This document shows, piece by piece, positions 53,377 to 61,652 of a stretch of 64,000 nucleotides of DNA. The stretch covers positions 186,001 through 250,000 of the forward strand of contig NZ_BNCL01000003.1 of the NCBI RefSeq assembly GCF_014656455.1. Reading direction: 5' to 3'. The position numbers and the translations under genes are program-made. The stretch comes from Paracoccus aerius. GTDB taxonomy: Bacteria > Pseudomonadota > Alphaproteobacteria > Rhodobacterales > Rhodobacteraceae. Each line of letters opens with the position of its first letter. Position 1 is the stretch's first letter. The notes under the pieces were generated by a model. It saw only the letters and a list, made by a program, of their open reading frames with translations, made no database searches and was not told where the DNA came from.

Positions 53377-54702
53377 ATGACCACCACCCGCTTCGCCCCT
53401 TCGCCCACGGGCCACATCCATGTCGGCAACCTGCGCACGGCGCTGTTCAACTATCTGATCGCGAAAAAGGCCGGGGGCACCTTCATCCTGCGGCTGGACG
53501 ATACCGACCAGGAACGCTCCAAGGAAGAATATGCCGACGGCATCAAGCGCGACCTGGAATGGCTGGGCCTGCACTGGGACCGCGTCGAACGCCAGTCGCT
53601 GCGCCTTGATCGCTATGCCGAGGCGGCGGACCAGTTGCGCGCGGGGGACCGCCTTTATGAGGTCTTCGAGACGCCCACGGAACTGGACCTGAAGCGCAAG
53701 AAGCAGCTGAACATGGGCAAGCCGCCGGTCTACGACCGCGCCGGGCTGGCCTTGTCGGATGCCGACCGCGACCGCCTGCGGGCCGAGGGGCGCGAAGGCT
53801 ACTGGCGCTTCAAGCTGGACCAGGAACGCATCGAGTGGACCGATGGCATCCTGGGCGACATCTCGATCGACGCGGCCAGCGTGTCGGATCCGGTACTGAT
53901 CCGGGCGGACGGGCAGGTGCTTTACACCTTTGCATCCTCGGTCGATGACACCGACATGGCGGTCACGCATATCGTGCGCGGCGCGGATCATGTGACCAAC
54001 ACCGCGACCCAGATCCAGATCATCCGCGCCCTGGGCGGCATGCCGCCGTCCTTTGCCCATCACAGCCTGCTGACCGGCGCGCAGGGCGAGGAACTGTCCA
54101 AGCGCATCGGCGCCCTGTCGATCCGCGACCTGCGCGAAGCGGGGGTCGCCCCCGAGGCCCTGCTGTCGATGATGGCGCGGCTGGGATCCAGCCAGCCGGT
54201 CGAATTGAAGATGACGCTGGACGACCTGGCCGAAGGGTTCGATCTGTCGCAGTTCGGCGCCTCGCCCACCAAGTTCGATGCCGAGGATCTGTGGCCGCTG
54301 ACCCGCGAACGCAACCAGGCGCTGCCTTTCGACCAGGTGGCCGACCGGATCGCGGCCCTTGGCGTGCCCGAGGGTCTGGCCGAACGCTTCTGGCATGTCG
54401 CCTCGCAGAACATCACGAAGCTGGACGATCTGGCCGACTGGTGGACGATCTTCAGCCAAGGGGCCGAGCCGCAGATCGATCCCGAGGATGCCGACTTCAT
54501 CGCCCAGGCCATGCCGCTGCTGCCGCCCCCGCCCTATACGGACGCGACCTGGGGTGAATGGACTGCCGCCGTGAAGGACGCGACGGGTCGGAAGGGCAAG
54601 GGCCTGTTCATGCCGCTGCGCAAGGCCGTGACGGGCCAGGCGCATGGTCCCGACATGTCCCAGGTCATGCCGCTGCTGCAGGTGGTCAAGGCCCGCGGCT
54701 GA
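53377..54702 (+). CDS. gltX: Glutamyl-tRNA synthetase
   Basis: Charges tRNA with glutamate. 441 residues from the ATG at 53377. The class I HIGH-type motif is APSPTGHIHVGNLRTAL (7-23) and the KMSKS-type motif is EELSKRIG (about 239-246, in place of KLSKR). Other GluRS blocks are YNYLIAKKAGGTFILRLDDT-like LIAKKAGGTFILRLDDTD. The length is short compared with about 470 in other GluRS. Alphaproteobacteria often have two GluRS paralogues; whether this one is discriminating or also misacylates tRNA-Gln cannot be told. Confidence 0.93.
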   Translation: MTTTRFAPSPTGHIHVGNLRTALFNYLIAKKAGGTFILRLDDTDQERSKEEYADGIKRDLEWLGLHWDRVERQSLRLDRYAEAADQLRAGDRLYEVFETPTELDLKRKKQLNMGKPPVYDRAGLALSDADRDRLRAEGREGYWRFKLDQERIEWTDGILGDISIDAASVSDPVLIRADGQVLYTFASSVDDTDMAVTHIVRGADHVTNTATQIQIIRALGGMPPSFAHHSLLTGAQGEELSKRIGALSIRDLREAGVAPEALLSMMARLGSSQPVELKMTLDDLAEGFDLSQFGASPTKFDAEDLWPLTRERNQALPFDQVADRIAALGVPEGLAERFWHVASQNITKLDDLADWWTIFSQGAEPQIDPEDADFIAQAMPLLPPPPYTDATWGEWTAAVKDATGRKGKGLFMPLRKAVTGQAHGPDMSQVMPLLQVVKARG

Positions 54703-54724
54703 CAGTTCCGCAGCCATCGATGCG

Positions 54725-54749
54725 ACGCCGCCCCCGCCGGGCGGCGTTT
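54725..54749 (+). terminator. Rho-independent terminator of gltX
   Basis: CGCCGCCC (54725-54732) pairs with GGGCGGCG (54738-54745), 5-nt loop, followed by TTTT. Confidence 0.88.
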
Positions 54750-54812
54750 TCATTTTGTTGTCGAAAACCGCTTGACGCCCCCCGCGCCACCCCGTAAATC
54801 GCCCCCACCCGT

Positions 54813-54889
54813 GGCGGAGTAGCTCAGTTGGTTAGAGCAGCGGAATCATAATCCGCGTGTCGGGGGTTCAAGTCCCTCCTCCGCTACCA
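54813..54889 (+). tRNA. tRNA-Met (anticodon CAT), elongator type
   Basis: A 77-nt tRNA with acceptor GGCGGAG/CTCCGCT, D-arm AGCTCAGTTGGTTAGAGC, anticodon stem GCGGA/TCCGC with loop ATCATAA (CAT at 54847-54849), T-arm GGGGGTTCAAGTCCCTC and encoded CCA. The first pair is G1-T72, a wobble pair. The sequence resembles elongator Met tRNA rather than initiator (which has CA at 1-72) or tRNA-Ile(CAU), but the latter cannot be fully excluded. Confidence 0.9.
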
Positions 54890-54917
54890 TTTCCTTCCAA
54901 AGATGCAGATATATGGC

Positions 54918-54938
54918 AGCGCCCTCGGGCGCTTTTTG
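54918..54938 (+). terminator. Terminator of the tRNA-Met gene
   Basis: AGCGCC (54918-54923), CTCG loop, GGCGCT (54928-54933), then TTTTT/TTTTTC. Confidence 0.85.
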
Positions 54939-55044
54939 TTTTTCGTATCAATCACTTTCGCGATAGGGTCGCATTTTTGCAACAGAAGTTGCAGTCACTG
55001 CAATGTTGGGCTGGAAACCCTTCGCGCTGGCCATATCTAGGGGC

Positions 55045-55065
55045 CTCGAGACCAAGAAGCTCGAG
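55045..55065 (+). promoter_or_regulatory. 5-prime leader hairpin of the outer-membrane protein gene
   Basis: Two CTCGAG copies (55045-55050, 55060-55065) separated by 9 nt can pair into a hairpin just upstream of the Shine-Dalgarno AAGGAG (55072-55077). Such structures often affect OMP mRNA stability or small-RNA control; function is inferred. Confidence 0.4.
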
Positions 55066-55083
55066 ACGAATAAGGAGACTACC

Positions 55084-55671
55084 ATGAAACTCGTTGCCCT
55101 TTCGGTTGCCGCATCGCTGGCCGCTTCGGCTGCTTTCGCCGGTGGCTATGTTGCCCCGGTCGTTGACACCGCGCCCGTCGTGGCGCCCGTCGTGCCGGTC
55201 GAGGCTGGAACCGACTGGTCCGGCTTCTATGCCGGTCTGCAGTATGGCCAGGGCAATGCCGAACTGTCCGACAGCGATGTCGACAGCGACTACGATGCCT
55301 ACGGCCTGCACGCCGGTTACCTGTTCGACTTCGGCAAGGTGATTGCCGGTGCCGAACTGGACTACAACAAGGTCGACCTGGATCTGGATGACGGCGACGC
55401 CGACCTGTGGCGCCTGCGCGGCCGCGTCGGTTACGACATGGGCCGGTTCCAGCCCTATGCCACCCTGGGCGCTGCGCGCGTGTCCACCAACGCCGCCGCC
55501 GGCGACTTCTCGGAAACCGGGATCACCTATGGCCTGGGCGCTGAATATCTGGTCACCGAGAAGTTCTCGGTCGGCGCCGAATACAGCCGCAGCGATTTCT
55601 CGGACGTCATCGCCGATGGCATCGACCTGGACACCGACCTGGTGCAGGTCCGTGCGTCCTACCGCTTCTAA
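55084..55671 (+). CDS. Small outer-membrane beta-barrel protein
   Basis: 195 residues with a signal peptide (MKLVALSVAASLAASAAFAG, cleavage near 19-20). The mature N-terminal part is Pro/Val-rich (PVVDTAPVVAPVVPV). The rest looks like an eight-stranded OmpA-/OmpW-type barrel: DWSGFYAGLQYGQG, LHAGYLFDFGKVIAGAELDY, WRLRGRVGYDMGRFQPYATL, FSVGAEYSR and the C-terminal VRASYRF ending in Phe. It is probably in the outer membrane, perhaps a surface antigen-like protein. The gene is monocistronic, preceded by a possible regulatory hairpin and followed by a terminator. Confidence 0.92.
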   Translation: MKLVALSVAASLAASAAFAGGYVAPVVDTAPVVAPVVPVEAGTDWSGFYAGLQYGQGNAELSDSDVDSDYDAYGLHAGYLFDFGKVIAGAELDYNKVDLDLDDGDADLWRLRGRVGYDMGRFQPYATLGAARVSTNAAAGDFSETGITYGLGAEYLVTEKFSVGAEYSRSDFSDVIADGIDLDTDLVQVRASYRF

Positions 55672-55691
55672 GACGCCTGATCCTGCGTTCC

Positions 55692-55719
55692 GAAACGCGG
55701 TCCCGAAAGGGGCCGCGTT
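55692..55719 (+). terminator. Rho-independent terminator of the outer-membrane protein gene
   Basis: AACGCGGTCCC with GGGGCCGCGTT (one G-T pair) around a GAAA loop, then TTTTT. Confidence 0.85.
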
Positions 55720-55728
55720 TTTCGTTTC

Positions 55729-56187
55729 TCAGTCGTCGACGACGCTGAGGATGCGCGGCAGGGCGGGGCAGGGCAGCAACTGGTTCTTCGCCACATCGGC
55801 CAGCGAATGGTTGTGCAGGAAGACATAGACATGCGCCGACAGGCTTTCCCACAGCCGGTTCGACAGGGTCTGCGCCCGCGATCCCGACACCCCGCCCGAC
55901 GCGCCCGCGCCGATATGCATGGCGCTGACGGTCTCGTCCACGGCTTCCAGGATCTCGGCGATGCGGATCGTCTCGGGCGCGCGGGCCAGGCGGTAGCCGC
56001 CGCCCGGTCCGCGGACGGACGCCACCAGCCCCGCGCGGCGCAGCCGGACGAAAAGCTGCTCAAGATAGGGCAGCGAGATGTCCTGGCGGCCCGAAATCTC
56101 GGCCAGCGAGGTCAGGTCGTCGCCCTTGGCCGTGGCCAGGTCGACAAGCGCGATGATCGCATAGCGCCCCTTCGTGGACAGTTTCAT
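55729..56187 (-). CDS. Rrf2/IscR-like transcriptional regulator without cluster cysteines
   Basis: 152 residues. The N-terminal winged-helix domain matches Rrf2 (MKLSTKGRYAIIALVDLATA, SLPYLEQLFVRLRRAGLVAS, RGPGGGYRLARAPE). The region where IscR has three cysteines and a His (here MHIGAGASGGVSGSRAQTLSNRL) has no cysteine; the only cysteine is Cys140 near the C terminus. R. sphaeroides IscR is reported to lack part of the usual ligand set, so a one-cysteine cluster or none is possible. No isc/suf genes lie next to it, only the OMP gene and a divergent hydrolase. Confidence 0.88.
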   Translation of the reverse strand: MKLSTKGRYAIIALVDLATAKGDDLTSLAEISGRQDISLPYLEQLFVRLRRAGLVASVRGPGGGYRLARAPETIRIAEILEAVDETVSAMHIGAGASGGVSGSRAQTLSNRLWESLSAHVYVFLHNHSLADVAKNQLLPCPALPRILSVVDD

Positions 56188-56351
56188 CTGCTGGCTCCCC
56201 TCTTGCGGCCGGGTCGGATTGACGACGCGCGCACTGGCGCGCTATGCCGCCATTGCGCGTTTCTTGCGCATTCCCGACCGGCATCCCAGATAGCGGTCTA
56301 AGAGCGCCACGCAGATGCGTCAAGAAACCACCGTCATGTCGAAGGAAGACG

Positions 56352-57014
56352 ATGCCAGAGCTGATTTTCCCCGGTCCCGAAGGGCGGCTTGAGGGCCGCT
56401 ATCATCCCCAGCCGGGCAAACCCGACGCCCCCCTTGCCATCGTCCTGCATCCGCACCCGCAATACGGCGGGACGATGAACAACCGCGTCGTCTATAACCT
56501 GCATTACGCCTTCCACAAGCTGGGCTTCACCGTGATGCGGTTCAACTTCCGCGGCGTGGGGCGCAGCCAGGGCGAATTCGACCAGGGCATCGGAGAGCTG
56601 TCGGACGCCGCCTCGGCGCTGGATTACCTGCAGGCGATGAACCCCAACAGCAAGCATTGCTGGGTCGCGGGCTTCAGCTTCGGCGCCTGGATCGGGATGC
56701 AGCTTCTGATGCGCCGCCCGGAAATCACCGGCTTCATCAGCGTGGCTCCGCCCGCCAACATGTATGACTTCAGCTTCCTCGCGCCTTGCCCGTCCTCGGG
56801 GCTGATCGTGAACGGCACCGCCGACCGCGTCGCGCCGCCCAAGGACACGCACACCCTTGTCAGCAAGCTGCGCGAACAGAAGGGCATCACGATCACGCAT
56901 GAGGAAATCGAAGGCGCGGATCACTTCTTCCGCGACGACGAGCAGCACATGAAGCCGATGATCGACCTTGTGCAGACCTATGTCCGCCGCCGCCTGACCG
57001 AAACCAGCCGCTAG
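56352..57014 (+). CDS. Alpha/beta hydrolase (dienelactone hydrolase-like)
   Basis: 220 residues from the ATG at 56352. The nucleophile Ser109 is in the GxSxG motif AGFSFGAWIG; the acid lies in NGTADRVAPP and the His in EGADHFFRDD. N-terminal MPELIFPGPEGRLEGRYHPQ and LHPHPQYGGTMNNRVVY are characteristic of a conserved bacterial family with an unknown substrate. Divergent from the Rrf2 regulator; the next gene begins 3 nt after its stop, so they are probably co-transcribed. Confidence 0.9.
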   Translation: MPELIFPGPEGRLEGRYHPQPGKPDAPLAIVLHPHPQYGGTMNNRVVYNLHYAFHKLGFTVMRFNFRGVGRSQGEFDQGIGELSDAASALDYLQAMNPNSKHCWVAGFSFGAWIGMQLLMRRPEITGFISVAPPANMYDFSFLAPCPSSGLIVNGTADRVAPPKDTHTLVSKLREQKGITITHEEIEGADHFFRDDEQHMKPMIDLVQTYVRRRLTETSR

Positions 57015-57017
57015 GCC

Positions 57018-58145
57018 ATGCCGGACAGGATCGCCCGCCATTTCGATTTCCTGGTCGAAGCCGACCGGCTGAAGTCGGTGGATCGGGCGAATGTGCTGAT
57101 GGACCTGTCGCGGCCCGAAAACAGCGCCGAACACAGTTGGCATGTCGCCTTGCAGGCCATGGTGTTCGGCGCATCAGACCGCGCCATCGCGATGCTGCTG
57201 CTGCATGATCTGGTGGAAATCGACACAGGTGACCAGCCCATCCACCTGGCCCATGACGCCGCCGCCCTGGCCCTGGCCGAGGCGGGGGCGGCCGAACGCA
57301 TCTTCGGCCTGTCGCCCGACCGGGACGCGCTGATCGCCCTTTGGCGCGAATTCGAGGTGGGCCGGACGCCCGATGCCGTCATGGCCAAGCGGATGGACCA
57401 CAGCCAGCCGCTGTTCCAGGTGCTTCTGGCGGCGCAGCCCCTGGCCGATCACGTGGCCATAGTCCGCGACAACCTAAACGGCGGGCGTGCCGCGCGCCTT
57501 GCCGCCGAATGGCCCGAGGCCCTGGGATGGGCCGAGGCTGCCCTGGCAGGTTTGCCGCCCGCTGGGAGTGACCTGACCCGGCGCCTGGCCTTTCTGGCCG
57601 AGGCCGACCGCCTGAAGAGCGTCCTTCGCGCGAACCTTCTGGTCGATGGCTCGCGACGCGAAAACAGCGCCGAGCATAGCTGGCACCTGGCCCTCTACGC
57701 CCTGGTCTTCGCCGGTCTCGCCGGGCCGGGCGTCGATGCGGGGCGGGTGATCCGGATGCTTCTGCTGCATGACCTGGTCGAGGTCGACGTGGGAGACGTG
57801 CCGTTGCATTCGGCGGCGGGCCAGGCGCATGGATCGGCCGAAATCCAGGCGGCCGAGGCCCGGGCCGCACGCCGCATCTTCGGCCTGCTGCCGGAAGACC
57901 AGGCGCGGGACTTTCTGTCGCTGTGGCAGGAATTCGAAGCCGCCGCGACCCCCGACGCCATCTTCGCCAAGTCGCTGGACCGGTGCCAGCCGGTCATGCA
58001 GAACCTGCGTTCGGGGGGCATCGGCTGGGTCGATTACGGCGTGACCTTTGCCGACATCGAATCGCGCGTGGGCGGCAAGATCGCCCAGGGCGCGCCCGCC
58101 CTGTGGCAATGGCTGCGCCCCCGGGTGCAAGAGTTTCTGTCCTGA
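57018..58145 (+). CDS. Protein with two tandem HD hydrolase domains (YfbR/HDDC2-like)
   Basis: 375 residues made of two homologous halves of about 185. Half 1 has FLVEADRLKSVDRAN, SRPENSAEHSWH (His39, His42) and LLLHDLVEIDTGD (His63-Asp64); half 2 has FLAEADRLKSVLRAN, SRRENSAEHSWH (His220) and LLLHDLVEVDVGD (His251-Asp252). The offset between the halves is 181 residues. Both metal sites are intact. The family includes nucleotidases acting on deoxynucleoside monophosphates. Single-domain proteins of about 190 residues are the norm, so this is a fused duplication. Starts 3 nt after the alpha/beta hydrolase stop. Confidence 0.9.
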   Translation: MPDRIARHFDFLVEADRLKSVDRANVLMDLSRPENSAEHSWHVALQAMVFGASDRAIAMLLLHDLVEIDTGDQPIHLAHDAAALALAEAGAAERIFGLSPDRDALIALWREFEVGRTPDAVMAKRMDHSQPLFQVLLAAQPLADHVAIVRDNLNGGRAARLAAEWPEALGWAEAALAGLPPAGSDLTRRLAFLAEADRLKSVLRANLLVDGSRRENSAEHSWHLALYALVFAGLAGPGVDAGRVIRMLLLHDLVEVDVGDVPLHSAAGQAHGSAEIQAAEARAARRIFGLLPEDQARDFLSLWQEFEAAATPDAIFAKSLDRCQPVMQNLRSGGIGWVDYGVTFADIESRVGGKIAQGAPALWQWLRPRVQEFLS

Positions 58146-59291
58146 TCAGCCAGCCAGCGGCTTTCGGTTGGCCGCATGGCGAGAAGCCAGTTGCCGCGCC
58201 TTCTTCCCTGCCACGAAAGGCCGTGCGCCCGGAAAATCCGCGACGCCGTCCCGCAATTCCGGGAACAGCGTGAAGATCTCGTTCGCGGCCTCGCCCAAGG
58301 CCAGCAGGGCCTGCGGACCCGGATACAGTGATTCGGATTGGGCACCATTCGAGGTCAGGATCTCGTGCGCGCCGAACATCAGGTGGACATAGGTGACGCC
58401 GGCGGTATCGGGCAGGATGTCGATTCCCTCGACCTCGGTCAGGTGCTTGGCGGCAACCAGCAATTCCTGCGCGCCAAACATCCGCGTGGCAATGGCCGAG
58501 CGCACAAGGATCCGGTGCTGCTGGGACACCAGAAGATCCTGCCGGGGCAGGTCCGGCCCAAGCGCGCCACGGGCGATGCGGACGGGGGCAAGCGCGGGAT
58601 TTGCCCCGATCTCGGCTGCCGGGACATGGCGGCATCCTGTCCAGCGGACGGGTTGAAGCCCGTTGTCCCGCGTCTGGACCAGGTCGCCGACACGAATATC
58701 CTCGACCCGGCGCTCACCCTCGGCAGTATCGATCAGCGTGCCGATGGTGAAGCAGTTGATCGGAAGATCGAAGATCGTCGGCCGGAACGAGATCGTCGCG
58801 ACATAGGTGTTGCGGTCCATCGGAGCCGCCGACAGGATCTTGACCCCGCGCAGAGCATCGATCCCGTCCCATTGGGGCAGGGCATCCTTTGACGGGCGAA
58901 AGAACATGTCGCCGTTCTTCATCTGGATCAGCACGCCGTCCTGCTTCGACGTTCCGCCGTCCGGAAAGGTCAACTGGTAGCGGACCGACAGGAAGCCGGT
59001 GATCGTGGTGGTGACGGCCTTGCCCGACGACGGGGCTTCGTAGGTCATGCGGGAATCGGTGACATCCCGGCCCATGCTGTCGTCGTTATAGGTTGTCGCG
59101 AAAGCCTCGACCCGCTTTCCGTCGACGGTGATCGTGCGGGTATCGCCCTTCAGCGTGACCGCCTTGATCTGCGCGGTCCCAACGGCGCCGTATCCGGCGA
59201 GACGGTCAGCCTCGATCTCGGTCGACGGCGTGCCGTTGGTTGCATTGACCTGCGCATGATTGCCCAGCCACATCCAAGTGACTAACGCCAT
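58146..59291 (-). CDS. Hint (Hedgehog/intein-type) domain protein
   Basis: 381 residues. The C-terminal half is a Hint domain starting at about residue 180 with NCFTIGTLIDTAEGERRVED and IRVGDLVQTRDNGLQPVRWT, then VSQQHRILV, the conserved His-containing block, with the expected Cys at its N-terminal junction. The N-terminal half (about 1-178) is a beta-rich, Thr/Asp-rich region without a signal peptide. Hint domains in Rhodobacteraceae are frequent in otherwise uncharacterised proteins; whether this one self-cleaves is not known. Its TGA stop is adjacent to the HD gene stop (convergent). Confidence 0.85.
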   Translation of the reverse strand: MALVTWMWLGNHAQVNATNGTPSTEIEADRLAGYGAVGTAQIKAVTLKGDTRTITVDGKRVEAFATTYNDDSMGRDVTDSRMTYEAPSSGKAVTTTITGFLSVRYQLTFPDGGTSKQDGVLIQMKNGDMFFRPSKDALPQWDGIDALRGVKILSAAPMDRNTYVATISFRPTIFDLPINCFTIGTLIDTAEGERRVEDIRVGDLVQTRDNGLQPVRWTGCRHVPAAEIGANPALAPVRIARGALGPDLPRQDLLVSQQHRILVRSAIATRMFGAQELLVAAKHLTEVEGIDILPDTAGVTYVHLMFGAHEILTSNGAQSESLYPGPQALLALGEAANEIFTLFPELRDGVADFPGARPFVAGKKARQLASRHAANRKPLAG

Positions 59292-59526
59292 GAAAACATC
59301 CGATACTCGTAACTACTACCGGTTCCGGATATCATCCCTAGGTTGAAAAATCATCCGGGTTTTCTATCGGATCTTTCTAAAAATTGCGGCAGATCATCCC
59401 CCTGTAATGATTCTGCAACAGTGGGCTTATGCCCCCGGCACGATTGCATACCGCTGCATACATTCTTTCCTTTCCGGCGTTTCCCGGCTATAGCGGCAGC
59501 CGAATCCAACGCCAAAGGGAATGCCC

Positions 59527-60738
59527 ATGTCGAAGATCAAGGTAGCCAACCCCGTCGTCGAGCTTGACGGCGACGAGATGACCCGGATCATCTGGGACTT
59601 CATCAAGCAGAAGCTGATCCTGCCCTATCTGGACGTGGATCTGAAATACTACGACCTGGGCATCGAGGAACGCGACCGCACCGAAGACCAGGTCACCATT
59701 GACGCCGCCAACGCCATCAAGCAGTACGGCGTGGGCGTGAAATGCGCGACCATCACCCCCGACGAACAGCGCGTCGAGGAGTTCGGCCTCAAGAAGATGT
59801 GGAAATCGCCCAACGGTACGATCCGCAACATCCTGGGCGGCGTGATCTTCCGTGAACCGATCATCTGCCAGAACGTGCCGCGCCTGGTGCCGCACTGGAC
59901 CAAGCCCGTAATCGTCGGCCGCCACGCCTTCGGCGACCAGTACAAGGCCACCGACTTCCGCTTCCCGGGCAAGGGCAAGCTGACCATCAAGTTCGTGGGC
60001 GAGGACGGCGAGACGATCGAGCACGAGGTCTTCCAGGCCCCGTCCTCCGGCGTGGCGATGGCCATGTACAACCTGGACGATTCGATCCGCGATTTCGCCC
60101 GTGCCTCCATGAACTATGGCCTGCAGCGCGGCTTCCCGGTTTACCTGTCCACCAAGAACACCATCCTGAAAGCCTATGACGGCCGCTTCAAGGACATCTT
60201 CCAGGAAGTGTTCGACGCCGAGTTCGCAGACCAGTTCAAGAAGGCTGGCATAACCTATGAGCATCGCCTGATTGATGACATGGTGGCATCGAACCTGAAA
60301 TGGTCGGGCGGCTATGTCTGGGCCTGCAAGAACTATGACGGCGACGTGCAGTCCGACACCGTGGCGCAGGGCTTTGGCTCGCTGGGGCTGATGACCAGCG
60401 TGCTGATGACGCCCGATGGAAAGACTGTCGAGGCAGAGGCGGCCCATGGCACCGTGACGCGCCATTACCGCGAACACCAGAAGGGCAACCAGACCTCGAC
60501 CAACTCGATTGCGTCGATCTTTGCCTGGACGGGTGGTCTGAAGCACCGCGCGAAACTCGACGACAACGCGGCGCTGCTGAACTTTGCCCAGACGCTGGAA
60601 AAGGTCACCGTGCAGGCGGTCGAGGATGGCCACATGACCAAGGACCTGGCGCTGCTGGTCGGGCCGGACCAGAAATGGCTGACCACAATGGGCTACCTGG
60701 AAAAGGTGGACGAATACCTGAACAAGGCGCTGAACTAA
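59527..60738 (+). CDS. icd: Isocitrate dehydrogenase (NADP-dependent)
   Basis: Citric-acid-cycle enzyme making 2-oxoglutarate and NADPH. 403 residues, dimeric eukaryote-like type. [20 protein letters not shown] begins at the second ATG (59527): AAAGGGA is directly adjacent to the first ATG (59521) but 6 nt from the second, so the second is the probable start. Blocks are [30 protein letters not shown], the substrate-binding [16 protein letters not shown] [19 protein letters not shown], and [20 protein letters not shown]. The 235 nt upstream contain no other gene. Confidence 0.96.
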   Translation: MSKIKVANPVVELDGDEMTRIIWDFIKQKLILPYLDVDLKYYDLGIEERDRTEDQVTIDAANAIKQYGVGVKCATITPDEQRVEEFGLKKMWKSPNGTIRNILGGVIFREPIICQNVPRLVPHWTKPVIVGRHAFGDQYKATDFRFPGKGKLTIKFVGEDGETIEHEVFQAPSSGVAMAMYNLDDSIRDFARASMNYGLQRGFPVYLSTKNTILKAYDGRFKDIFQEVFDAEFADQFKKAGITYEHRLIDDMVASNLKWSGGYVWACKNYDGDVQSDTVAQGFGSLGLMTSVLMTPDGKTVEAEAAHGTVTRHYREHQKGNQTSTNSIASIFAWTGGLKHRAKLDDNAALLNFAQTLEKVTVQAVEDGHMTKDLALLVGPDQKWLTTMGYLEKVDEYLNKALN

Positions 60739-60788
60739 GGCGTCGCGACAGGAACGGGGCCGGGCATTTGCCCGGCCCTTCTTGCCTC

Positions 60789-60888
60789 CGCCGAGGATAT
60801 TCTGACACGGAAGAGGGCGGCTGCCCGTCTTCTGTACGCAAATATCCCAGGGGGATCGCGCGGCACGCGCGATGGGGGCGGCGCCCCC
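60789..60888. repeat. Dispersed intergenic hairpin element, copy E (inverted pair)
   Basis: One core runs forward, GAGGATATT (60793-60801), and one in reverse, CAAATATCCC (60839-60848), with matched ACACGGAAGAG/TCTTCTGT flanks, so the two arms make an imperfect inverted repeat. ATCGCGCG/CGCGCGAT and GGGGGCG/CGCCCCC hairpins follow to 60888. Lies between icd and purQ. Confidence 0.6.
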
Positions 60889-60944
60889 TTTCTTCGAGAC
60901 CCAAGCTGGGCTATGGGACGCGTGATCCCAGCAGGAGCAGCCCC

Positions 60945-61613
60945 ATGAAAGCCGCCGTCATCACCTTTCCCGGGTCGAATTGCGACCGCGACCTGGCCGT
61001 GGCCCTTCAGAATGCGGGGGCGCAGGTGACGCGGGTCTGGCACAAGGACCAGGATCTGCCGGAAGGCACCGACCTGGTCGGCGTTCCCGGCGGCTTTTCC
61101 TTTGGCGACTATCTGCGCTGCGGCGCGATTGCCGCGCATTCGCCCATCGCGGCGGCACTGCGGCGTCATGCGGAACGGGGCGGCTATCTTCTGGGGATCT
61201 GCAACGGCTTCCAGGTGCTGACCGAACTGGGCCTGCTGCCCGGCGCGCTGATGCGCAACAGCGCGCTGACCTTCATTTGCAAGCCCGCCACGCTGAATGT
61301 CCTGACCACCGACAGCGCCTTCACCGCAGGCTACCGCAAGGGCCAGCAGATCGGCATCCCGGTCGCCCATCATGACGGCAACTACCAGATCACCCCCGAC
61401 GGGCTGGCGCGGCTGCAGGATGGCGACCGCATCGCCTTTACCTATGGCCCTGCGATCAACGGCTCGGTCGGGGACATCGCCGGCATCCTGTCGGAAAACC
61501 GTCGCGTTCTGGGCATGATGCCCCATCCAGAACGGGCGGCCGATCCGGCCTTGGGCGGCACCGACGGGGCGGCGCTGTTCCGCTCGGTCGTGGACGGGGT
61601 TGTCAACGCCTGA
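60945..61613 (+). CDS. purQ: Phosphoribosylformylglycinamidine synthase subunit I (glutaminase)
   Basis: Glutaminase part of FGAM synthase in purine synthesis. 222 residues. The class I glutamine amidotransferase residues are present: Cys86 in GICNGFQVL and the His/Glu in MMPHPERA. The N terminus MKAAVITFPGSNCDRDLAVA is diagnostic of PurQ. The purL and purS subunits are not next to it in this window, so they are elsewhere or beyond it. It follows icd across a repeat element. Confidence 0.96.
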   Translation: MKAAVITFPGSNCDRDLAVALQNAGAQVTRVWHKDQDLPEGTDLVGVPGGFSFGDYLRCGAIAAHSPIAAALRRHAERGGYLLGICNGFQVLTELGLLPGALMRNSALTFICKPATLNVLTTDSAFTAGYRKGQQIGIPVAHHDGNYQITPDGLARLQDGDRIAFTYGPAINGSVGDIAGILSENRRVLGMMPHPERAADPALGGTDGAALFRSVVDGVVNA

Positions 61614-61652
61614 CTTGAGCATGGCGGCTTCTGCGCCTAGAGTGCGGCAGTT

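Noticed and set aside
54813..54889. tRNA-Ile with modified CAT anticodon
   Set aside because: The body resembles elongator Met tRNA more, but a covariance comparison would be needed to settle it.
54971..54990. TTGCAACAG direct repeat upstream of the outer-membrane protein gene as promoter
   Set aside because: A plausible -35 repeat, but no matching -10 box at 16-18 nt spacing.
59292..59526. Promoter or small gene in front of icd
   Set aside because: No pair of boxes with good spacing and no supported short frame; nothing confident can be stated.
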